Of a DNA stretch of 64,000 bases, positions 34,839 to 41,398 are shown in pieces. The position numbers and the translations under genes are program-made. How positions within the stretch are numbered: the stretch's first letter is position 1; every line of letters starts with the position of its first letter. The notes below the pieces were generated by a model. That model saw only the letters and a list, made by a program, of their open reading frames with translations, ran no database searches and had not been told where the DNA came from. The stretch comes from Saccharothrix sp. NRRL B-16314 (GTDB lineage: Bacteria > Actinomycetota > Actinomycetes > Mycobacteriales > Pseudonocardiaceae). The DNA lies in contig NZ_JNXC01000020.1 of the NCBI RefSeq assembly GCF_000716595.1, forward strand, positions 1-64,000, given 5' to 3'.

Positions 34839-37151
34839 TTGGCGACCGTTCCTGCCGATGTCCAGGGGCCGAGCGACGCGGAGCTGATCGAGTCCGTGCG
34901 CGGCGGGGAGATCGATGCCTACGGGAAGCTGTACGAACGCCACGTCTCCGCTGCCCACAACCTGGCCCGCCAGCTCGCCAGGTCGTCAGCGGAGGCCGAC
35001 GACCTCGTTTCCGACGCCTTCGCCAAGGTGCTCGACGCGCTGCGCGCCGGCCGCGGGCCGGATTCGGCCTTCCGCGCCTACCTCCTCACCGCGCTGCGCC
35101 ACACCGCGTACGACAAGACGCGACGTGACAAGAAACTCGAACTCGCCGACGACGTGGCCGAGATCGCGCCGGAAGCGACGAGCGTGCCGTTCAAGGACAC
35201 CGCCGTGGCCGGCCTGGAGCGGTCGATGGCCGCGAGGGCGTTCGCCCTGCTCCCCGAGCGCTGGCAGACCGTCCTCTGGCACACCGAGATCGAGGGCCAG
35301 TCCCCCGCCGAAGTCGCGCCGCTGCTGGGCCTGACCGCCAACGGCGTGTCCGCCCTCGCGTACCGCGCCCGTGAAGGGCTGAAGCAGGCCTACCTCCAGG
35401 TGCACCTGGCCGAGACGCAGGCCGACCGCTGCCGCGCCACCGTCGACCGGCTCGGCGCGTGGACCCGGGGCGGGCTGTCCAAGCGGGAGACCACGCAGGT
35501 CGAGGCGCACCTGGACGAGTGCGCGAACTGCCGCGCGCTGGCCGTCGAGCTGGCGGACGTCAACGGCGCGCTGCGCGGGATCATCGCACCGCTGGTGCTC
35601 GGCATCGGCACGTCCGGCTACCTGGCCGCCGTCGGCGCGGGCACCGCGAAGGCCGTCGTGGTCGCCACCGCGGCGGGCACGGGCGGAGCTGCCGCCGGTG
35701 CCGTCGCGTCCGCACCGCGCCAGTTCCTCACCGCCGCCGTGTCGACCGCCGCCCTGGTCGTCGCGGTGGCGATCGGTCTGGCCTCCGGGGGCGACCAGGA
35801 GGTGCCCACGGCGCAGCCCGTGCAGCAGCCGACGGTCCAGCAGGAGGTGCCGACCCAGGCGCCCGTGCCCCCTGCTCCCGTCCCGCCCGCTCCCGTGCAG
35901 CCCGCTCCGGTGCAGCCGGCCGAGCAGCCCTCGCCGGCACCCGTGCCCGTTCCCGAACCGGCGCCCCCACCCGCACCCCAGCCGGCTCCGCAACCCGCAC
36001 CCCAGCCCGCACCTGAGCCCGCACCTCAGCCGCAGCCCGCACCTGAGCCGCAGCCCACGCCGCCGAACCTGGTGCCGACCGTGCCCGCCGGGTTCACCCT
36101 GGTCCCCGGTGACGCGCCGGTCGACCTGCCGATCACCGTGCTCAACTCGGGTGAGACCGCGTCGGAGCCGGTCAGCGCCGCGCTGAACCTGCCGCCCGGC
36201 GTCCGGTCCGTCGGCAGCGCCGCGTCGTTCGCGGGCGGTCGGCTGGTCCGGTTCGACGGCGCCGCCACCCAGGACGTGACCTGCCCCGCGGGCACCGGCT
36301 CGGTGACGTGCAGCACGACCCAGGGCATCGCACCCGGCGGGACGGCGACGTTCGTGTTCCGCCTCCAGGCCGATCCGGACGCGGCGAACGGCCGGATCAC
36401 CGGCACGCTCACCGCCGGCACGTCGGTCAGCGTGTCGATCGAGGTCGCGGTCGAGGTGCGGCCGGTGCACGACGACCTGGAACTGCTGGTCGACAAGTGG
36501 CAGCACGGGTTCTGGGACACGCGCCTGGACATCCGGGCCACCAACACGGGCGGCCGGGCGGGCACGCTGCGGCTGGTCGTGTCATCGGACGACCACGTCA
36601 CGCTGGTCGCGTTCGGCTGCGACGAGCCGGCGCGGCGAAGGGTGGTGTGCGAGGTGCCGTTGGACCGCGACAAGACGTTCCGGCTCGCGGTGTGGGCCCT
36701 CGGCTCCCCGCACCGGAACGCGGTGGTGCGGGTCAGCGCGACCCTCGGCAACGCGTCGAAGAGCGTCGACGTGCCCCTCTCGATGCGCCCGGACGAGGGT
36801 GACGGCCAGGTGCCCGAGCCGCCGGTCGAACGGCCGACGGAGGCGCCGGGGACGCCGGGGACGAGCACCACGACGCCGGCTCCGACGACGACCACGACCA
36901 CGACCGCGCCGACCACCACCGACCCGACCACGACGGACCCGACGACCACCCAGCCGCCGACCACGGACCCGACCACGACCGTGCCTCCGTCGACCGGGAC
37001 GCCGACACCGACGCCGGATCCGACCACGACCGCGCCGACCACGCCTGCGCCGACCACCCCCACCCATCCGGGCCAGGGAGAACCGTGTCGGCCGGGGAAC
37101 CCGCCCGCGCCGGAGGCCTCACGCCCTGATCGTTGTCGTACCCCTTCGTGA
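34839..37151 (+). CDS. membrane-tethered ECF sigma factor with fused zinc-finger anti-sigma and extracytoplasmic domain
   Basis: This 770-residue protein starts at TTG behind GAGGAGGG. Residues about 20-90 are sigma region 2 (EADDLVSDAFAKVLDAL) and 130-185 region 4 (ALLPERWQTVLWHTEIEGQS, LTANGVSALAYRAREGL). Residues about 205-235 contain the zinc-finger anti-sigma motif HLDECANC (His224, Cys228, Cys231). A hydrophobic Ala/Gly region (248-290) and a clear membrane helix (about 296-316) follow. Outside, there is a Pro/Gln/Glu-rich stalk, a beta-sandwich-like domain (about 410-660) and a Thr/Pro-rich tail. Some ECF groups (ECF53-like, from memory) have this layout. Release of the sigma part would presumably need proteolysis or conformational sensing of a surface signal. 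Confidence 0.85.
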   Translation: MATVPADVQGPSDAELIESVRGGEIDAYGKLYERHVSAAHNLARQLARSSAEADDLVSDAFAKVLDALRAGRGPDSAFRAYLLTALRHTAYDKTRRDKKLELADDVAEIAPEATSVPFKDTAVAGLERSMAARAFALLPERWQTVLWHTEIEGQSPAEVAPLLGLTANGVSALAYRAREGLKQAYLQVHLAETQADRCRATVDRLGAWTRGGLSKRETTQVEAHLDECANCRALAVELADVNGALRGIIAPLVLGIGTSGYLAAVGAGTAKAVVVATAAGTGGAAAGAVASAPRQFLTAAVSTAALVVAVAIGLASGGDQEVPTAQPVQQPTVQQEVPTQAPVPPAPVPPAPVQPAPVQPAEQPSPAPVPVPEPAPPPAPQPAPQPAPQPAPEPAPQPQPAPEPQPTPPNLVPTVPAGFTLVPGDAPVDLPITVLNSGETASEPVSAALNLPPGVRSVGSAASFAGGRLVRFDGAATQDVTCPAGTGSVTCSTTQGIAPGGTATFVFRLQADPDAANGRITGTLTAGTSVSVSIEVAVEVRPVHDDLELLVDKWQHGFWDTRLDIRATNTGGRAGTLRLVVSSDDHVTLVAFGCDEPARRRVVCEVPLDRDKTFRLAVWALGSPHRNAVVRVSATLGNASKSVDVPLSMRPDEGDGQVPEPPVERPTEAPGTPGTSTTTPAPTTTTTTTAPTTTDPTTTDPTTTQPPTTDPTTTVPPSTGTPTPTPDPTTTAPTTPAPTTPTHPGQGEPCRPGNPPAPEASRPDRCRTPS

Positions 37152-37172
37152 TCGTTCGAGCACAGGGCTCGG

Positions 37173-37178
37173 TAGCCT
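37173..37178 (+). promoter_or_regulatory. -10 hexamer TAGCCT, likely leaderless
   Basis: TANNNT hexamer 6 bases before GTG 37185; no ribosome-binding site is visible. Confidence 0.5.
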
Positions 37179-37184
37179 GCCCCG

Positions 37185-37703
37185 GTGCTGCCACTCGCGC
37201 GCAGAGTCCTGGGACTCCTACCGGAACCCGTCCGGTTCCTGATCAACAAGCACCGTGAGCTGATCCGGTTCGCCGTCGTCGGCGGCACGACATTCCTGAT
37301 CGACAACGGCATCTGGTACGCGCTGAAGCTGACCGTCCTGCAGGACAAGGTCGTGACGGCCAAGGCCATCGCCGTGCTGGTGGCGGTCATATCGTCGTAC
37401 GTGCTGAGCCGCGAGTGGTCCTTCCACACCAGGGGCGGGCGTGAGCGGCACCACGAGGCCGGGCTGTTCTTCCTGGTCAGCGGCATCGGCATCGGGGTGA
37501 ACCTGCTGCCGCTGTACGCCTCCCGGCACGTCTTCGACCTGCACTCGGAGATCGCGGACTTCGCCAGCGGCTCGGTGATCGGCATGGTGCTGGCCACCGT
37601 CTTCAAGTTCTGGGCGATGCGGAAGTTCGTGTTCCCGGAGGCCGACGCACGGCCGTCGGTGACACCGCTTCCCGTCGTCGCGGAGCAGCGCGACGTGGCC
37701 TGA
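37185..37703 (+). CDS. GtrA family membrane protein
   Basis: This 172-residue protein has four transmembrane helices in the GtrA pattern (FAVVGGTTFLIDNGIWYAL, AIAVLVAVISSYVLSREWSF, LFFLVSGIGIGVNLLPLYA, GSVIGMVLATVFKFWAMRKFVF). GtrA proteins help move or use polyprenyl-linked sugars in glycan synthesis; Rv3277 is the mycobacterial counterpart in this position. It is followed by a close paralogue. Confidence 0.88.
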   Translation: MLPLARRVLGLLPEPVRFLINKHRELIRFAVVGGTTFLIDNGIWYALKLTVLQDKVVTAKAIAVLVAVISSYVLSREWSFHTRGGRERHHEAGLFFLVSGIGIGVNLLPLYASRHVFDLHSEIADFASGSVIGMVLATVFKFWAMRKFVFPEADARPSVTPLPVVAEQRDVA

Positions 37704-37726
37704 ACAGGCGATTCACCTCTTTTCCG

Positions 37727-37732
37727 TATCCT
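37727..37732 (+). promoter_or_regulatory. -10 hexamer TATCCT, likely leaderless
   Basis: TANNNT hexamer 6 bases before GTG 37739, so the second GtrA gene probably has its own promoter. Confidence 0.45.
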
Positions 37733-37738
37733 GCTCGG

Positions 37739-38290
37739 GTGTCCTTCGTCGAGAACGTCGTCCGCCGGCTGCCCGAACCGCTGCGCTCGCTGGCCCTCAA
37801 GCACAGAGAGCTGCTGAAGTTCGCCGTCGTCGGCGGCACCTGCTTCGTGATCGACACGGTCATCTTCTTCACCTTGAAGTCGATCGTGCTGACCGAGAAC
37901 CCGGTGACCGCGAAGATCGTCGCGACCCTGGTCGCCACGATCGTGTCGTACGTGCTGAACCGCGAGTGGTCGTTCAAGACCAGGGGCGGGCGGGAACGGT
38001 CGCACGAGGCGGCGCTGTTCTTCCTCGTCAACGGCGTCGGGATCGCGCTCAACTCGCTGCCGCTGTGGGTGTCGCGCTACCTGCTCGACCTCCAGGAGCC
38101 GAACGTGAGCAGGCTCGGCGAGGAGCTGGCCGACTTCGTCAGCGCGCAGATCATCGGCACCCTGATCGCCATGGCGTTCCGCTGGTGGGGCTACAAGAAG
38201 TGGGTCTTCCCCGAGGCGGACTTCCGGCCGCGCCGGGTGACCAGGGAGTACGACAGGCCGGAGGACGAGGAACCCCTCGGCCGGTCCTGA
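37739..38290 (+). CDS. GtrA family membrane protein (paralogue)
   Basis: The 183-residue product shares the whole layout of the preceding protein, including RRLPEPLRSLALKHRELLKFAVVGG and SYVLNREWSFKTRGGRER, and clearly arose by tandem duplication. It has a longer loop before the last helix (LQEPNVSRLGEELADF). Divergence suggests the two serve different lipid-linked sugars. It converges with the IMPase gene (9-base gap). Confidence 0.88.
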   Translation: MSFVENVVRRLPEPLRSLALKHRELLKFAVVGGTCFVIDTVIFFTLKSIVLTENPVTAKIVATLVATIVSYVLNREWSFKTRGGRERSHEAALFFLVNGVGIALNSLPLWVSRYLLDLQEPNVSRLGEELADFVSAQIIGTLIAMAFRWWGYKKWVFPEADFRPRRVTREYDRPEDEEPLGRS

Positions 38291-38299
38291 CGCGGAGGC

Positions 38300-39079
38300 T
38301 CAGCGGGTGAGCACCTGCAACGCCGAGTCGTGCAGGTGCCCGTTGCTCGACAGCACGTTGCCGCCGTCGAACCGCTCCACCCCGCCCAGGTCGCTGAACC
38401 GGCCGCCGGCCTCCGTCACCAGCACCTGGAACGGCGCCACGTCCCACGCGTTCACGATCGGCTCGGCGGCCAGGTCGATCGCGCCCTCCGCGACCAGGCA
38501 GTGCTGCCAGAAGTCGCCGAACGCCCGGTTCTCCCAGCACGCGTCGACCAGCGCCAGGTAGGCCTCGCGGGAGTGGTACTCGACCCACGTGCCGAGGTGC
38601 GTGGTGGAGAGGTAGGCGTCGGCCAGGTCGCGCACGCCGGACACGGTGATCGCCCGTTCGCCCGTCGCGTCCGACATGTGCGCGCCGCCGCCCGTCGAAG
38701 CCCACCAGCGGCGGCCCAGCGCGGGCGCGCTGACCACGCCGACCACCGGCACGCCGTCCACGACGAGCGCGATCAACGTCGCCCACACCGGCACGCCGCG
38801 CAGGAAGTTCTTCGTGCCGTCGATCGGGTCGACCACCCACGCCCGCCCGGCGCCCGCCGTGCCGCCGCGCTCCTCGCCCGCCACCTGGTCGTCCGGCGCC
38901 TCGACCGCGAGCACGGCGCGGATCGCGTCCTCGACGGCCACGTCGGCGTCCGTCACGGGCGTGCGGTCGGGCTTGCGCTCCACCACGAGATCCCGGGCGC
39001 GGAACCGCGCCGTGGTGATCTTGTCGGCCTCGTCCGCCAAGCGGAGGGCCAGGGACAAATCTGCGCTGAGGGCGGACAC
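38300..39079 (-). CDS. inositol monophosphatase family enzyme, probably histidinol-phosphatase HisN
   Basis: This 259-residue Mg2+-dependent phosphatase has the metal ligands Glu70 (AGEE), DPIDGTKNF at 84-92 with two Asp, and NAWDVAPFQVLVTEAGG near the C-terminus. The FGDFWQHCLVAEGAIDLAAEP segment resembles actinobacterial HisN more than inositol phosphatases, but specificity cannot be fixed by eye. GTG 39079 is the best start; it faces the response regulator gene, whose own start is 33 bases away. Confidence 0.8.
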   Translation of the reverse strand: MSALSADLSLALRLADEADKITTARFRARDLVVERKPDRTPVTDADVAVEDAIRAVLAVEAPDDQVAGEERGGTAGAGRAWVVDPIDGTKNFLRGVPVWATLIALVVDGVPVVGVVSAPALGRRWWASTGGGAHMSDATGERAITVSGVRDLADAYLSTTHLGTWVEYHSREAYLALVDACWENRAFGDFWQHCLVAEGAIDLAAEPIVNAWDVAPFQVLVTEAGGRFSDLGGVERFDGGNVLSSNGHLHDSALQVLTR

Positions 39080-39099
39080 GCGGAGGATGGTGCCACGCC

Positions 39100-39105
39100 T
39101 ACGCT
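39100..39105 (+). promoter_or_regulatory. -10 hexamer TACGCT, likely leaderless
   Basis: TANNNT hexamer 7 bases before GTG 39113 in the 33-base gap between divergent IMPase and response regulator genes. Confidence 0.45.
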
Positions 39106-39112
39106 GAGCGGC

Positions 39113-39784
39113 GTGAGCGTGGTCTTGTTGGCCGAGGACGACCCGGCGATCGCGGAACCGCTGTCCCGCGCGTTGCAGCGGGAGGGGTACCAGGTCCAGG
39201 TCGTCGGCGACGGTCCGGGCGCGTTGGAAGCGGCCGAGCACAGCGGCATCGACCTGCTGGTGCTCGACCTCGGCCTGCCCGGGATGGACGGGTTGGAGGT
39301 GTGCCGGCGGTTGCGCGCGAACGGTCGGGGCATCCCCGTGCTGATGCTCACCGCGCGGTCGGACGAGGTCGACTTCGTCGTCGGGCTCGACGCCGGCGCG
39401 GACGACTACGTGGCCAAGCCGTTCCGACTGGCCGAGCTGATGGCCCGCATCCGCGCCCTGCTGCGCCGCCGCTCACCCGGCACGCTGGAGGTCAACGGCG
39501 TGCGCATGGACCTCGCCGCGCGCCGCGTCACCGTGGACGGGCTGGAGGTGCAGTTGGCCAACAAGGAGTTCGAACTGCTGCGCGTGCTGATCCAGCGCGC
39601 GGGCCAGGTCGTGCACCGGGACGAGATCCTGTCCGAGGTCTGGAACGACCCGGAGCTGAAGAGCAGCAAGACCCTCGACATGCACATGTCCTGGCTGCGC
39701 CGGAAGCTCGGTGACGTGCGCTCGGTGGAGCGCCGCATCGCGACCGTGCGCGGAGTCGGCTTCCGCTTCAACACCGCCGACTGA
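39113..39784 (+). CDS. OmpR/PhoB-type response regulator
   Basis: This 223-residue protein has a receiver domain with acidic pocket EDD (8-10), phospho-acceptor Asp52 (LVLDLGLPGMDG) and the conserved Lys in DDYVAKPF, then a winged-helix DNA-binding domain (ANKEFELLRVLIQRAGQVVHRDEIL ... LDMHMSWLRRKLGD). It is regulated by the sensor kinase encoded next, whose ATG overlaps its stop (TGATG). Target genes are unknown. Confidence 0.92.
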   Translation: MSVVLLAEDDPAIAEPLSRALQREGYQVQVVGDGPGALEAAEHSGIDLLVLDLGLPGMDGLEVCRRLRANGRGIPVLMLTARSDEVDFVVGLDAGADDYVAKPFRLAELMARIRALLRRRSPGTLEVNGVRMDLAARRVTVDGLEVQLANKEFELLRVLIQRAGQVVHRDEILSEVWNDPELKSSKTLDMHMSWLRRKLGDVRSVERRIATVRGVGFRFNTAD

Positions 39785-41058
39785 TGCGCACCCGGATCCT
39801 GCGGGCGATCCTGCTGGCCGTCGCGGTCACCGGGTTCGCCCTGGGCATCCCGCTGGGGTACACGGCCCTGCGGTTGGTGGACGACGGCGCGCGCACCGAC
39901 CTCGCCGCGCGGGCGCAGCGGATCGCCGCGTCCATCGACGACCAGATCGCGAGCGGGCGGGCGATCGACCTCAAGCCGGTGGAGGTCGGCGTGCCCGAGG
40001 GCGGCCACCTCGTGGTGACGTCGGCCGACGGGGTGCGGGAGTTCGGCAGGACACCCGGTCCGAACCCGTTGTCGGTCGAGGTGCCGATCGCGCAGCAGGG
40101 CACGGTCCGGCTGGAGCTGTCGTCCGCGCCCATGCACACCGCGCAGTACCAGGTCGCGGCGCTGGTGGTGCTGCTGGTCGTGCTGTCCGTGAGCACCGGC
40201 ACGGTGGTAGCGACGGTGACGGCCCGCAAGCTCGCCATGCCGTTGCGGCACGTCGCTTCGCGCGCGGCGCGGCTGGGCGCGGGTGACTTCCGGCACGACG
40301 ACCGGCGGCACGGCGTGCCGGAACTGGACCTCGTCGCGGACGCGCTGGACAAGTCGGCGGGCGCGCTGGCGCAGCTCGTGCAGCGGGAACGGGAGCTGGT
40401 CGGTGACGTCTCGCACCAGCTCCGCAGCAGGTTGACGGCGTTGCAGCTGCGGTTGGAGGCGTTGTCGCTGCACCCCGAGCCGGACATGGCCGTGGAGGCG
40501 CGGGCCGCGTTGGAGCAGGCCGAACGGCTGGCGGAGGTGCTGAACGAGATGCTGGCCGCCGCCCGTGCGGCCCGTGCGGTGGGCGCGGAACCGCTCGACC
40601 TGGGCGCCGAGCTGTCGGCCATCGCCGAGGAGTGGCGTGATCCGCTGAAGAGCGTCGGGCGCGTGCTGCGGGTGCGCGTGCCGGAGGGTCTGCTGGCGCG
40701 GGCCACGCCCGCACGGCTGCGTGAGGCGATCGGCGTGCTGCTGGACAACGCCTTGCGGCACGGTGAAGGTCAGGTCGTCGTCTCCGCGCGGCGTGACGAG
40801 GGGACGATCGTCGTGGAGGTCGCGGACGGGGGCGCGGGCGTGCCGGACGAGTTGGCGCACCACATCTTCGAGCGCGGTGTGTCCGGCGGCGGGTCCACCG
40901 GCGTCGGGTTGGCGTTGGCGCGGGCGCTGGTGGACGCCGACGGCGGGCGGCTGGAGCTGTCCACCGCCCGACCGGCGACGTTCGCCGTGTTCCTGCCCGT
41001 GCCGAAGGCCGAGGACGTGGTGGGCGTGACCTGGCGGACCGACCTCACGCCTCGCTAG
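39784..41058 (+). CDS. two-component sensor histidine kinase
   Basis: The 424-residue kinase has membrane helices at about 7-30 and 121-143 enclosing a 90-residue extracytoplasmic sensor. A HAMP linker (about 144-198), the dimerisation domain with phospho-accepting His211 (GDVSHQLRSRL) and an HATPase domain (LLDNALRHGEG, VADGGAGVP, GSTGVGLALARALV) follow. The small sensor has no recognisable fold, so the signal is unknown. Its last 14 bases overlap the 3' end of the convergent immunity gene. Confidence 0.92.
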   Translation: MRTRILRAILLAVAVTGFALGIPLGYTALRLVDDGARTDLAARAQRIAASIDDQIASGRAIDLKPVEVGVPEGGHLVVTSADGVREFGRTPGPNPLSVEVPIAQQGTVRLELSSAPMHTAQYQVAALVVLLVVLSVSTGTVVATVTARKLAMPLRHVASRAARLGAGDFRHDDRRHGVPELDLVADALDKSAGALAQLVQRERELVGDVSHQLRSRLTALQLRLEALSLHPEPDMAVEARAALEQAERLAEVLNEMLAAARAARAVGAEPLDLGAELSAIAEEWRDPLKSVGRVLRVRVPEGLLARATPARLREAIGVLLDNALRHGEGQVVVSARRDEGTIVVEVADGGAGVPDELAHHIFERGVSGGGSTGVGLALARALVDADGGRLELSTARPATFAVFLPVPKAEDVVGVTWRTDLTPR

Positions 41059-41398
41059 GCGCGGCTTCCGGCTGCCTGGTCTCGGTCTGCGCGGCTTCGG
41101 TTTGCTTGGTTTCGGCCTGCGCCGCTTCCGGCTGCGTGGTCTCGGGCTGGGTCAGCACGCCGACCGCGCCGCGCACCACCTGCGCCCACACCAGCCGGCC
41201 GAACAGGTAGTGGCAGGCGACGTCCTCGCTGGTGAACGCCGCCCAGTCGTACCGGTTGCCCTGCTCGCGCCAGAAGACCTCGAAACCCTCCTCGGTCGGC
41301 AGCAGGCACCACGTGTTGTCGGCTTCCGCCCCGATCGACACGACCTCGGCGGGCACTCCGACGGCCAGCAGCCAACCCTGGATCGACTCGGCGTTCAT
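41045..41398 (-). CDS. putative immunity protein for the TNT-type toxin
   Basis: This 117-residue protein is encoded immediately after the toxin with an ATGA overlap, the usual place for an immunity gene (as for IFT after CpnT in M. tuberculosis). Residues 1-82 look like a compact domain (MNAESIQGWLLAVGVPAEVVSIG, DNTWCLLPTEEGFEVFW, WAAFTSEDVACHYLFGRLVWAQ). The tail is an imperfect tandem repeat of about eight residues (QPEAAQAETKQTEAAQTET). The pairing with the toxin is inferred from position and general resemblance. Confidence 0.75.
   Translation of the reverse strand: MNAESIQGWLLAVGVPAEVVSIGAEADNTWCLLPTEEGFEVFWREQGNRYDWAAFTSEDVACHYLFGRLVWAQVVRGAVGVLTQPETTQPEAAQAETKQTEAAQTETRQPEAAPSEA

Noticed and set aside
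35000..38005. Long antisense frames opposite the sigma factor
   Set aside because: They arise from Pro/Thr-rich codon repeats; no start signals or domains.
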